A stretch of 37,518 nucleotides of DNA, taken from Gammaproteobacteria bacterium (lineage in GTDB: Bacteria > Pseudomonadota > Gammaproteobacteria > UBA6429 > Thiohalophilaceae). Every line of letters starts with the position of its first letter. Position 1 is the first letter of the stretch. Both the position numbers and the translations under genes were made by a program. Below are positions 25,681-34,299 of the stretch, in pieces. The notes beneath the pieces are model-generated. The model was not told the DNA's origin, ran no database searches, and was given only the letters and a program-made list of their open reading frames with translations. The stretch is from positions 1 through 37,518 of the forward strand of contig QILH01000084.1 in NCBI GenBank assembly GCA_003233255.1, in the 5' to 3' direction.

Positions 25681-26682
25681 TTAAACAAATCCTTGCGAGT
25701 TGTCTTTTAATCGATATTCCCAATCGAGTGAGGTTTTAACAATAACATCAAGCTGGTCATATTTAGGTGTCCAGTTTAATTTGTTTCTGATTTTATCTGC
25801 AATGGATACGAGAGCAGGAGGGTCGCCTTCTCGGCGTTCTTGTTCGATGATATTAAGTGGTTTACCGTCGATACGTTCAACCGCATCCATCACTTCGCGC
25901 ACACTGTAACCATGGCCATATCCGACATTTAAAATGGTTGACTTGCCACCCGTGCGTAAATAATCCAGGGCGCACAAATGTGCATCGGCGAGGTCTTCGA
26001 CGTGTATGTAATCGCGTACACCCGTGCCATCATTCGTCGGGTAATCGGTGCCAAATATATAGACATGATCGCGTTTACCTACAGCCGCTTCGCAACAAAC
26101 TTTAATAAGTAACGTTGCATTCGGTGTGCATTGCCCAATTTCACATTCCGGATCGGAACCGGCGACATTAAAGTAACGCAGAGCAACAAAATTAAGATTG
26201 CTGGCAAAACTAAGATCTTTTAACATCATTTCAGTCATTAATTTTGACGAACCATATGGATTAATAGGGGCCGTTGGTGTGTCTTCTTTTGCTTTACCGG
26301 ATTCTGGAGTCCCATACACTGCAGCGGTTGATGAGAAAATAAAATTTTTCACCTTGTGTTTTTGGCATTGCTCCAAAAGATTGCGGGTGCTACAGGTATT
26401 ATTCCAGTAATACTTCAACGGATTCGATACTGACTCGGGGACAACCGTGTGTGCGGCAAAATGTATAACTGTATCGACATTATAATCACTCAATATTTTA
26501 GAAACTAATTGGCTATCACCGGTGTCGCCCTGGACAAAATCACCATACAGGATGGATGCTTTGAATCCGGTTGATAGATTATCAAGGATAACTATGTTCT
26601 CACCGTTCTTACCAAGTTGTTTGATAGTATGGCTGCCGATATATCCTGCTCCGCCTGTAACGAGAATAGTTTTATTGCTCAT
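25681..26682 (-). CDS. galE: UDP-glucose 4-epimerase
   Basis: This 333-residue extended short-chain dehydrogenase interconverts UDP-Glc and UDP-Gal (or the GlcNAc/GalNAc pair) using tightly bound NAD. It shows the NAD motif [11 protein letters not shown], the DNLSTG segment, [12 protein letters not shown], the catalytic Ser/Thr region FSSTAAVYG, and the Tyr-Lys pair in NPYGSSK. Later GalE signatures are [28 protein letters not shown] and [13 protein letters not shown]. Its ATG overlaps the cysC stop by four bases (ATGA), so the two genes are translationally coupled. Together with wecB and the glycosyltransferase, it suggests supply of sugar nucleotides for a surface polysaccharide. Confidence 0.95.
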   Translation of the reverse strand: MSNKTILVTGGAGYIGSHTIKQLGKNGENIVILDNLSTGFKASILYGDFVQGDTGDSQLVSKILSDYNVDTVIHFAAHTVVPESVSNPLKYYWNNTCSTRNLLEQCQKHKVKNFIFSSTAAVYGTPESGKAKEDTPTAPINPYGSSKLMTEMMLKDLSFASNLNFVALRYFNVAGSDPECEIGQCTPNATLLIKVCCEAAVGKRDHVYIFGTDYPTNDGTGVRDYIHVEDLADAHLCALDYLRTGGKSTILNVGYGHGYSVREVMDAVERIDGKPLNIIEQERREGDPPALVSIADKIRNKLNWTPKYDQLDVIVKTSLDWEYRLKDNSQGFV

Positions 26683-27320
26683 GATGTTTCCTGAAGAGTT
26701 AAGATGGATCTTAATTTAAGTAGATGAATAATTTGATCGACGCAGGAGTCGAGTGTGTTTGATCCTGATTTTACGATCAAATCGGGGTTGACCGGTGCTT
26801 CGTATGGCGACGAGATCCCGGTGAATTCTTCGATCTCACCATTCCGTGCTTTTTGGTATAAGCCTTTTACGTCGCGCTGTTCGCAAACCTCGATAGGCGC
26901 ATCGCAATAAATCTCTAAAAATTCACCACTGGGAACCATATTTCTTACTAAGGCACGATCACGCTGGAAGGGTGAAATAAAAGCGGTAAGTGTAATGACT
27001 CCTGCTTCAAGGAATAACTTCGCCAGGTTACCTATGCGTCGAATATTTTCAGCGCGATCATTATGAGTAAAAGTCAGGTCGCTGCATAAACCATGACGCA
27101 CGTTGTCGCCATCGAGTACAAACGTCCGGCACCCTAGCGTGTGAAGTTTATCCTCAACGGCATGAGCCAATGTTGATTTTCCAGCACCGGATAAACCGGT
27201 AAACCAAAGTATGACGCTTTTATGATTGTTAAGTTTTTCGCGATGTTTTCTTGTGATTGTCGCATGGTGCCAAACAGTGTTATTACGGGTAACAGTTTCG
27301 TTCTTGCCGGTATTTGACAT
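26679..27320 (-). CDS. cysC: Adenylylsulfate (APS) kinase
   Basis: This 213-residue enzyme phosphorylates APS to PAPS, the sulfate donor for sulfation and for assimilatory reduction. The P-loop is [13 protein letters not shown]; other family motifs are [34 protein letters not shown] and [22 protein letters not shown]. It is the first gene of a minus-strand run (cysC, galE, PPTase) and overlaps galE by four bases. No cysD/cysN or PAPS reductase gene lies in the window. Coupling to galE rather than sulfate-assimilation genes fits a role in sulfating a glycan or other product, but no sulfotransferase is seen here, so this is only a suggestion. Confidence 0.94.
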   Translation of the reverse strand: MSNTGKNETVTRNNTVWHHATITRKHREKLNNHKSVILWFTGLSGAGKSTLAHAVEDKLHTLGCRTFVLDGDNVRHGLCSDLTFTHNDRAENIRRIGNLAKLFLEAGVITLTAFISPFQRDRALVRNMVPSGEFLEIYCDAPIEVCEQRDVKGLYQKARNGEIEEFTGISSPYEAPVNPDLIVKSGSNTLDSCVDQIIHLLKLRSILTLQETS

Positions 27321-27781
27321 TATAATTGCTCATAGCCGCTATATGATTAATTCTACAGGAATTATACCTGATTTGAAGGGCATGGGCTCCACAAAAACTA
27401 CATAGAATGCTTATTGCCTGCCTCGGTGAGTTGTGAATGGACATTCAACCTGGATTGCTTTATTTAATGGCTGATTTGGAAGATTTAACTACAGGTTCCA
27501 GATTTTTACAATTCATTATTTCATTGTGATGGTTTGTATCGAATGAGAATTGATTAGTTATTAAATTAGGTGCAGGTTGTGAATGGTCTTTTAGTTTTCA
27601 GGTAGCCGCGGCTATACATCTGGGTGCTTATGCAAAATCACCAGACTGGATTAATTCAGTATTAGCGTGTTCGAGATTCTACCGATGGCTACGACTTTGG
27701 TTGATAATCAGGTGACTTGCTTAAGTAGACATAAACCATGTCTATCGAAGTTCAGATATTTATTTAACGCGGTTACATGAA
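27321..27781. other. Intergenic region upstream of cysC
   Basis: About 460 bases with no supportable gene. The ORF at 27708-27962 is a shadow across the terminator and the next gene. It presumably carries the cysC promoter, but I find no convincing -35/-10 pair. An 11-base word GTTGTGAATGG occurs twice, about 150 bases apart (near 27430 and 27578), which may be chance. Confidence 0.45.
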
Positions 27782-27820
27782 AATCAGGGCGGAAATATTC
27801 CGCCCTGATTGGTAATTTTT
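27782..27820. terminator. Perfect 13-bp hairpin terminator
   Basis: AATCAGGGCGGAA (27782-27794) and TTCCGCCCTGATT (27798-27810) are perfect inverted repeats around a three-base loop. On the plus strand they are followed by GGTAATTTTT; on the minus strand the end of the stem plus flank gives a short T run. It sits just past the stop of the minus-strand membrane-protein gene and is probably its intrinsic terminator, possibly working in both directions. Confidence 0.8.
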
Positions 27821-27828
27821 CGAACAAC

Positions 27829-28341
27829 TTATGGAAAAGCGGGAATATTGGGATCGAAACCGCGAATATCGGCCTCTGGATGTTGCCCTCGCACCAAATC
27901 AAGTATCTCATCAATACGTTTATAGCGAACATCAACCATGTAGAGGATTTTTCCGATCTCAATATCGTGTCGAAACTGTTTTAAGTGGGTATTACGGACA
28001 TTGATGGCAATCATGCTGGAAGCAAATGCTCCGAGAAAGGCACCACCCAGCGTTAAGGACGTAATCGACCAAACCTCAATGCCCTGGACAATCATGTTCA
28101 TGCTAACGGCTATGGCACTCAATATCATGCCGGTCAAGCCTCCAAGTACGATGCCAATCTGCATACCACGAAAAATATCAGTTTTTTGACGTAAATCTGC
28201 CTCGGGCAAGTCTTCCAGATCGGTTTTGTCATTAGCAATAACATGTTGATGGCGCTCATCGATTTTTGCTAATAATAAATCGTTGTGGACGACTCTGGCA
28301 CTTTTTACGTCGGGGAGAAGAAAATACAAACGCCGTTTCAT
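27829..28341 (-). CDS. Small two-helix membrane protein, DUF1269-like
   Basis: The ORF track opens at 28470, but the real start is almost certainly the ATG at 28341 (MKRRLYFLLPDVKSARVV), seven bases from a near-perfect Shine-Dalgarno, giving 170 residues. The N-terminal ~75 residues are soluble (a ferredoxin-like start, then an acidic DLEDLPEADLRQ segment). Two Gly/Ala-rich membrane helices follow: GMQIGIVLGGLTGMILSAIA and LTLGGAFLGAFASSMIAI. The tail (EIGKILYMVDVRYKRIDEIL, then HPEADIRG) looks like a short cytoplasmic domain. This pattern resembles DUF1269 / general-stress-type proteins of gammaproteobacteria. No enzymatic motif is visible and the function is unknown. The gene stands alone, divergent from cysG, with a strong terminator behind it. 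Confidence 0.8.
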   Translation of the reverse strand: MKRRLYFLLPDVKSARVVHNDLLLAKIDERHQHVIANDKTDLEDLPEADLRQKTDIFRGMQIGIVLGGLTGMILSAIAVSMNMIVQGIEVWSITSLTLGGAFLGAFASSMIAINVRNTHLKQFRHDIEIGKILYMVDVRYKRIDEILDLVRGQHPEADIRGFDPNIPAFP

Positions 28342-28347
28342 ACTGCA

Positions 28348-28354
28348 CCTCCTT
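28348..28354 (-). promoter_or_regulatory. Shine-Dalgarno deciding the start of the membrane-protein gene
   Basis: AAGGAGG on the minus strand, six bases upstream of the ATG at 28341. It shows that the longer ORF-track version starting at 28470 is wrong. Confidence 0.85.
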
Positions 28355-28494
28355 GGACTTAGAATTGTGTGAATGAGAATGGTCTTATTGGCCATTCCCT
28401 TAAAGTATAGACAAGATAATGTTGTCTGCGTTGCATTAATATCCATGTTGTTTTCAGGGGAATATCTCAACTGGAATAAGACGTTTTGTGTCTA

Positions 28495-28518
28495 AGCCGT
28501 TATGATACGGCTGATTTT
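28495..28518 (+). promoter_or_regulatory. Hairpin with U-tract in the cysG leader
   Basis: AGCCGT (28495-28500) and ACGGCT (28507-28512) flank a six-base loop and are followed by GATTTTTA. This has the form of a short intrinsic terminator placed about 30 bases before the cysG start. It could attenuate cysG or end a transcript coming from upstream. The stem is only six base pairs, so it may be fortuitous. Confidence 0.35.
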
Positions 28519-28540
28519 TACTGACGAGGCCACCTTAGCC

Positions 28541-29965
28541 ATGCAATTCCTGCCCATATTTATGAATATTCGAGATCAAACCTGCCTGGTTGTCGGAGGA
28601 GGGTCGGTGGCGGCGCGCAAGGTGTATATGATTGATCGGGCCGGGGGTAAAACCAGGCTAGTGGCCCCTCAACTGTGTGACGAATTAGCCCGATGGGCTC
28701 AAACCGGGTCTCTTGAGTACATTGAGCGGACGTTCATGGCCGAGGATATGGCTGGAGCCAAACTCGTAGTGGCCGCTACCGACGATACAGAGCTCAATCG
28801 TACCGTATCCGAATTAGCCCAAGCACAAGGCATTCCCGTCAATGTGGTCGATAATCCAGAGCTATGCAGCTATATCATGCCTTCTGTTATTGATCGGAGC
28901 CCGGTTCAGATTGCGATTTCAACTGGAGGGGCTTCGCCGGTGCTGGCACGGCTTCTCCGGGCAAAGCTGGAGACCTTTATCCCTGCTGCTTATGGGCGCT
29001 TAGCAACCTTCCTAGAGCGGTTTAGGGGCAAAGTAAAGGCACGATTTGCCGGTAATACGGATGAAATTCGCCATTTTTGGGAAGCAATTCTTGAGGGGCC
29101 CATTGCCGACAAGTTGGTCGCGGGTAAGGATATTGAGGCCGAGGCTGACCTTGAGACGGCGATTGAACTCGCCGAGGTATCTGTCCATCACGGTGAGGTA
29201 TATTTGGTGGGGGCGGGTCCAGGTGACCCTGATCTTCTAACTTTTCGTGCTCTCCGATTGATGCAAAGAGCCGATGTGGTGGTCTACGATCGGCTGGTTT
29301 CAGCTCCGATACTGGATTTAGTTCGTCGCGATGCTGAATTTATCTATGCCGGTAAAGAGCGTGACAAGCACACCTTACCTCAGGAGAGCATCAATGCCCT
29401 GTTGGTGCGTATCGCCAAAGAAGGCAAAAAAGTGTTAAGACTCAAAGGTGGGGATCCGTTTATCTTTGGTCGTGGCGGTGAAGAGATCGAAACCCTGATG
29501 GAAGAGGGCGTCCCGTTTCAGGTGGTGCCAGGCATAACGGCAGCGGCCGGTTGTTCAGCTTATGCGGGCATACCATTAACCCATCGAGATTACGTGCAAT
29601 CCTGCATGTTTGTGACTGGGCATCTCAAAGATGGCACGACTGATTTAAACTGGGATGCGATAGCGCAGCCGAACCAGACGGTGGTGTTTTATATGGGGCT
29701 GCATACCGTTGCACAGTTGTGTGAGAATTTAGTAAAACATGGCCTGGACGCGAACACCCCTGCCGCGTTAGTTGAACAGGGCACAACTCAGAATCAACGT
29801 GTGCATATTGGCGATTTACGTTCCCTGGCTGATCTGGTTATTCAGAATGATGTAAAACCACCGACATTGATTATTGTTGGTAACGTTGTGCAACTGCACG
29901 ATAAATTAAAATGGTTTGAGCCAGCCGGAGAAAAAACCCGTTCGTATCCTACCGCAGGGAAGTAA
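28541..29965 (+). CDS. cysG: Siroheme synthase (SUMT / precorrin-2 dehydrogenase / ferrochelatase)
   Basis: This trifunctional enzyme turns uroporphyrinogen III into siroheme, the cofactor of sulfite and nitrite reductases. The N-terminal CysG-B half shows TCLVVGGGSVAARK (NAD binding) and AISTGGASPVLARLLR. The C-terminal SAM-dependent uroporphyrinogen methyltransferase half shows VGAGPGDPDLLTFRA, VVYDRLVS, LRLKGGDPFIFGRGGEE, VPGITAAAGCSAYAGIPLTHRD and ALVEQGTTQNQ. I choose ATG 28541 (MQFLPIFMNIRDQ), matching the E. coli CysG start (MDHLPIF), rather than the track start at 28502, which lies inside a hairpin. This gives 474 residues, typical of the family. The gene is visibly more GC-rich than the biosynthetic cluster. 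It converges with the RND gene with only four bases between stops. Confidence 0.95.
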   Translation: MQFLPIFMNIRDQTCLVVGGGSVAARKVYMIDRAGGKTRLVAPQLCDELARWAQTGSLEYIERTFMAEDMAGAKLVVAATDDTELNRTVSELAQAQGIPVNVVDNPELCSYIMPSVIDRSPVQIAISTGGASPVLARLLRAKLETFIPAAYGRLATFLERFRGKVKARFAGNTDEIRHFWEAILEGPIADKLVAGKDIEAEADLETAIELAEVSVHHGEVYLVGAGPGDPDLLTFRALRLMQRADVVVYDRLVSAPILDLVRRDAEFIYAGKERDKHTLPQESINALLVRIAKEGKKVLRLKGGDPFIFGRGGEEIETLMEEGVPFQVVPGITAAAGCSAYAGIPLTHRDYVQSCMFVTGHLKDGTTDLNWDAIAQPNQTVVFYMGLHTVAQLCENLVKHGLDANTPAALVEQGTTQNQRVHIGDLRSLADLVIQNDVKPPTLIIVGNVVQLHDKLKWFEPAGEKTRSYPTAGK

Positions 29966-29969
29966 ATAA

Positions 29970-32900
29970 TCAGCTTTGATATGCTGTTTGTTTTGCATGA
30001 AAGAGTTTATATAAGCTCGGTACGATAATTAAACTCACCAACATTGAGAAAAACAGTCCCCATACGATCACAATGGCCAGCGGCTGTAACATTTCTGAAC
30101 CGCGACCTAAGCCTAGCGCCAATGGCAGCATACCGAACACCGTGGTTAGCGTTGTCATTAAAATTGGTCGTAATCGAAGTTTAACCGCATCCAGTATTGC
30201 CTGCTCGATAGCTTGCCCCTTCTCACGTTGAATCTCGATCTGCTCAACCAGAACAATTGCATTGTTCACTACTATACCGGCTAACATGATGATGCCTAAT
30301 TTAACAGGCATGGAAACAATCATGCCACTGGGTAAATCGGATAACCATAAACCGAGGGCAACACCAATCAGACCAAAGGGCAGGCTAAACAAAATAATCA
30401 AAGGGTTTAACAGGGACTCATATTGAATCGCCATGACAACATAAACTAAAAATATCGCGAGCACGATTAATATAATCCCGGTTTTTTGGCTATCCTGTAA
30501 TGTTTTAGTCGCACCGCCATCGTATAGCGCATAACCGTCCGGTAAAGTTAAACTGCCTAGCCGAGAATCAATTTCATGCATTATTTGTTTAAGATCGGCG
30601 TTAGCCGTTAATGAGGCACTTATTTCCACGATACGGCGTTGATTGTCGCGCTTGATAACTTGCGGCGATTGTGTAAATTCGGGTGTCGCTACTTCAAGCA
30701 GACGGATGGCGTTATCATCTTTGTAACCAACAAGCAAGTTATTCAGGTCGTCACGCGTGGTAATGGAATTGGCCGGGAGGCGAAGGCGAATGTTATAAGC
30801 GCGATCACCTTCAAGATATTCGCTAACGATTTTTCCTTCAAGTGCAACCTGTAGCGCATCACCTATGGAGCTGATTTCTATACCCAGGTTGGCTGCGCGT
30901 TCACGATCAATATTCACGCTGATATCTTCACGCACATCTTCATAGGTTTGGCTGAGATTTCGCAGTCCTTTAATGCCTTCAAGACGAGTAACTATTTCGC
31001 CACCAATCATTTCCAGTTGTTCAATATCATTGCCTAAAACACGTAGGCTAATGTCGTCATCACCCTGGCTAAGGCGTATACCACGGACGCCGCGATTGCG
31101 AACGTATGCAGTTACTCCAACCAGGTTTAACTGTGTTATTTTGCTGCGAATGGATTTTATCCAGTCGTCTGATTTGTATTGAGGATATAATTTTATATAG
31201 ATGCTCCCACTGTTACTGGAAATAATTTCTGTGCGACCGTAGATAAAACCACCTGAGGTTGTGAAAACGTCTTCAACTTCGGGTTGCTGTAGAAAGAGGT
31301 TTTCCAGGCGCGATATTGTTTCATCCATATCGTTAAACTGAGTGCCAGTATCGGACTTCACATAAACTCTAATTTGTCCTTCATCGACGGCGGGCAAAAA
31401 TGTTTCTTTACTTAAGATAAATATTTGCATAACGGCCAGGAACAGCAGCGGAATCAGGAACAATAGCGGCTTCCATGTGAAGGTAAGAATTACGGGCAAA
31501 GCCCTGCTTAAAATTGAATTTAACTGGTGAAGCACCGTGTCGATCCATCGTGTGGGTTTAGACAGGTTATGGTGTGTACTGATAACTCTTGCCCCAAGAC
31601 TCGGCACCAGAGTTAATGAGACTAACATGGAGGCAGAAATCGCTGCGCTTAACGTGAATATAAGATCGCTAAATAACAGGCCAATTACGCCAGAAATAAA
31701 TAAAAAAGGCAAAATTGCCGCCAGGTTGGTGCTGGTTGATGCAACAATAGCGCTGTTTATTTCTATGGCCGCATTAACGGATGCGGCAATGGGTTGCTCC
31801 CCTTTCAACTGGTGACGGGTTATGTTTTCCAGCATTATGATCGTACTATCTATCAATAAACCCACGCCAAGAGCAATACCCCCCAGAGTCATAATGTTTA
31901 GTGTAAGATTACCCAGTGACATAATAATAAAAGTCACCAGAATAGCTAACGGGATTGCGGTGCCAATGATCAGTGTGCGGCGCAGGTTGCCTAAAAAAAT
32001 ATAAACGACCAGCATGGCCAGCATCGCACCACTAAAGGCCGCCATACTGGCATTTCTAAGTGCGTATCGAATAAAGGTGGACTGATCATCAATTGTTTTT
32101 ACATCCACATCATTGGGAATTAGTTTTTCTGTACTGAGCCATTGAAGTCGTTGTCGGACGGCATCAACCACCGCCACCGTGTTTGCCTGCGGTTGTTTTT
32201 GAATTGAGAGTTTTATCGAAGGTTCTTTATTAAGCCGAACTCGCAAGCGTTCATCCTCATATAAATCAACTACCCTGGCCACATCAGACAAACGAATTAT
32301 ATTCGAACTGGATTCATTTAAGTTCCAAAGAGGGAGCTGTTTTATATCATCGACTGATCTAAAACGCGCAAAGGCTCGTGCGCTGATTTCCCGGTTCTTT
32401 GTTAGCAAGCGCCCGCCAGGTATCTCAATATTGTTATCGCTTATTTTAGCAGCAAGTTGGCTAAAGCTATAACCAAAGCTGGCCAGCCTTTCCTGATTAA
32501 CGATAATTTGTATTTCTCGTATATTACCTCCGCCAATTTCTGCCGCAGCAACGCCAGGCAGGTTAACAAACCAGCGGCTAAAGTTATAATCAACCCATTC
32601 GCGTAATTTAACCGCGTCCATTGTATTTGAGCTAACCGCTAATTCTAAAACGGCTATCTGTGACGGGTCTCGCTTGTATATAATCGGTGGATCTATCCCT
32701 GCAGGTAAAAAACGTTTTGCTCTATCGAGTCGAGTGCTGGCATCGCGTAAGGCGATATCAATGTCAGTACCGTATGGGAAACTTAAACTTACGCGGCTGG
32801 CACCTTCCGAGGTGCTTGATTGAACGGAAATGGCGCCTTCAGTTATTGCGAGTTGTTCCTCTAATTGGCGAGTGACTTGATCTTCCATGATCGTGGCGGG

Positions 32901-33083
32901 TACGCCAGGTTGTCTTACTACAATTCGAATCTCGGGATAAATTATGTGTGGTAACAAGTCGATGCGCAGACGATCAAGCGAAAAAAATCCTAAGACGACA
33001 ATACTCAACGCTAACATCGAGACCGCAACGGGTCGATGTATTGACCAGGCTGCTAGCCCCCCTGTGCGAAAACGTTTTCCCAT
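29970..33083 (-). CDS. RND efflux transporter, AcrB/HAE-type inner-membrane pump
   Basis: This 1037-residue inner-membrane pump uses the proton gradient to export substrates. It starts with the usual cytoplasmic stub and TM1 (HRPVAVSMLALSIVVLGFFSL), then a periplasmic porter region (LLPHIIYPEIRI; PGVPATIMEDQVTRQLEEQL). The TM4 proton relay reads GVGLLIDSTIIMLENI, with one Asp where AcrB has Asp-Asp. The second half repeats the layout: TM7 region LLFLIPLLFLAVMQIFILS, a second porter region, and the TM10-12 segment GIIMLAGIVVNNAIVLVEQI, RLRPILMTTLTTVFGMLPLALG. It is one base apart from its adaptor gene and surely forms a pair with it. No outer-membrane TolC-type partner is encoded nearby. Substrate unknown; export of the cluster product is possible but unsupported. 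Confidence 0.94.
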   Translation of the reverse strand: MGKRFRTGGLAAWSIHRPVAVSMLALSIVVLGFFSLDRLRIDLLPHIIYPEIRIVVRQPGVPATIMEDQVTRQLEEQLAITEGAISVQSSTSEGASRVSLSFPYGTDIDIALRDASTRLDRAKRFLPAGIDPPIIYKRDPSQIAVLELAVSSNTMDAVKLREWVDYNFSRWFVNLPGVAAAEIGGGNIREIQIIVNQERLASFGYSFSQLAAKISDNNIEIPGGRLLTKNREISARAFARFRSVDDIKQLPLWNLNESSSNIIRLSDVARVVDLYEDERLRVRLNKEPSIKLSIQKQPQANTVAVVDAVRQRLQWLSTEKLIPNDVDVKTIDDQSTFIRYALRNASMAAFSGAMLAMLVVYIFLGNLRRTLIIGTAIPLAILVTFIIMSLGNLTLNIMTLGGIALGVGLLIDSTIIMLENITRHQLKGEQPIAASVNAAIEINSAIVASTSTNLAAILPFLFISGVIGLLFSDLIFTLSAAISASMLVSLTLVPSLGARVISTHHNLSKPTRWIDTVLHQLNSILSRALPVILTFTWKPLLFLIPLLFLAVMQIFILSKETFLPAVDEGQIRVYVKSDTGTQFNDMDETISRLENLFLQQPEVEDVFTTSGGFIYGRTEIISSNSGSIYIKLYPQYKSDDWIKSIRSKITQLNLVGVTAYVRNRGVRGIRLSQGDDDISLRVLGNDIEQLEMIGGEIVTRLEGIKGLRNLSQTYEDVREDISVNIDRERAANLGIEISSIGDALQVALEGKIVSEYLEGDRAYNIRLRLPANSITTRDDLNNLLVGYKDDNAIRLLEVATPEFTQSPQVIKRDNQRRIVEISASLTANADLKQIMHEIDSRLGSLTLPDGYALYDGGATKTLQDSQKTGIILIVLAIFLVYVVMAIQYESLLNPLIILFSLPFGLIGVALGLWLSDLPSGMIVSMPVKLGIIMLAGIVVNNAIVLVEQIEIQREKGQAIEQAILDAVKLRLRPILMTTLTTVFGMLPLALGLGRGSEMLQPLAIVIVWGLFFSMLVSLIIVPSLYKLFHAKQTAYQS

Positions 33084-33084
33084 T

Positions 33085-34155
33085 CTATTTTTTACTGTTA
33101 TTCTTAGTTTGTTCTAAGGTATTTTTTTCGGTTGAGTCAATTTTAACGAGAGAATGGTTACGTAATTTCAAAAAACCTTTGCTCACAACACGATCACCTT
33201 CGGCCAGGCCGGTTATGATCTCGATCCGATCTCCTAGCTGAATCCCCGTTTTTATGCTTGTGTATTCTGCTTTGTTTTCTCTGGTGATGCGAAATACATA
33301 TTCTCCGCGCGTGTCATGACGAACCGCATGTAATGGCAGATTGGGTAGCGGTTTAGTCTGCCCGATGATTTTAACTCGCGCCAACTGTCCAGGATATGCG
33401 CCCTCGGGTGCATTATTTATTTTGACTTCCATGATGCCCTGTCGGGTGGATGAATTGATCAGGGGATGTTTACGAATGATGGTTCCAGAGAGGAGGGTGT
33501 CGCCAAGGGCATCGACCCTTATATTTACCTGAGAAGTGACTTTAATGCTTTGCAGTATAATTTCAGAGACATATATTTTGGCGATTAAGGAATTCGGATC
33601 ATAAACCGTTAATATATGACTGTGCAAAGGAACAATATCCCCCGGTTCTTTTAATCGTTCACTAATAAGTCCGGTAAAGGGAGCTTTTATTACCGTGCGG
33701 TTTAATTTTGCCTGTTGTAATGCCCGTTCGGCACGAGTCAGTTCAACAGCAGTCTCTGCACGGGTGACCTCGTCCTCAGAAGCCAGATTTCTTGGTTTGA
33801 GTTTTTTAATTCGTTTGTAATCCAGTCGTGCCTGTTTATGTGCGGCGATGGCTTTGTCCAGTTGTGCTCGAATTATGGTGTTGTCTAACTCTAAAATGAT
33901 GTCACCTTTATTCACTTTGTCGCCTGGATAAACGGGCATTGAGGTGATCCGTCCTTGTTCTTCGTTATGGATTTGAACGATGCGGCTGGCTTCCAAACTC
34001 CCTGTTACGGTTAGGTTGCTTGTCAACGGTGTGCGTTGGAGGGTGATGCTCTGTACTAAATGAGCCTGAGCGCTACGTTTGCCAGACGGATCCTGTTTTG
34101 AGTCGCAGCCAACGATAAAAATGGCAATAACTGCATAGTAACTGAATAATCGCAT
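33085..34155 (-). CDS. RND membrane fusion protein (periplasmic adaptor lipoprotein)
   Basis: This 356-residue adaptor links the RND pump to an outer-membrane channel. It has a lipoprotein signal (YYAVIAIFIVGC, lipobox IVGC). A biotinyl-lipoyl-like half-motif (GRITSMPVYPGDKVNKGDIILELDN) is followed by a coiled-coil hairpin (LDKAIAAHKQARLDYKRIKKL ... VELTRAERALQQAKLNR), the second lipoyl half (VIKAPFTGLISERLKEPGDIV), and beta-barrel and membrane-proximal domains (AYPGQLARVKI; ITGLAEGDRVVSKGFLKL). The length is typical. It is the first gene of the operon, with the pump starting one base after its stop. The 144-base gap to the divergent ABC gene should contain promoters for both, though I find no clear pair. 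Confidence 0.93.
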   Translation of the reverse strand: MRLFSYYAVIAIFIVGCDSKQDPSGKRSAQAHLVQSITLQRTPLTSNLTVTGSLEASRIVQIHNEEQGRITSMPVYPGDKVNKGDIILELDNTIIRAQLDKAIAAHKQARLDYKRIKKLKPRNLASEDEVTRAETAVELTRAERALQQAKLNRTVIKAPFTGLISERLKEPGDIVPLHSHILTVYDPNSLIAKIYVSEIILQSIKVTSQVNIRVDALGDTLLSGTIIRKHPLINSSTRQGIMEVKINNAPEGAYPGQLARVKIIGQTKPLPNLPLHAVRHDTRGEYVFRITRENKAEYTSIKTGIQLGDRIEIITGLAEGDRVVSKGFLKLRNHSLVKIDSTEKNTLEQTKNNSKK

Positions 34156-34299
34156 AGAATTTAGGTGTATTTTGTCCGAGTGGGTTAACTATACCGATAT
34201 TCTTTGTCTCAAGACAATCTCCCAAGCCATTGAGTTCATTTATTTTTCTCTCTTAGTGGTTGGCATGGCATAATGGCGCGGTTTTGACCTGGACTGCCT

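Noticed and set aside
25857-26105. 82-residue plus-strand ORF inside galE
   Set aside because: It is antisense to galE. Its His/Arg-rich composition is typical of a shadow frame.
27708-27962. 84-residue minus-strand ORF
   Set aside because: It spans the perfect-hairpin terminator and overlaps the membrane-protein gene in another frame.
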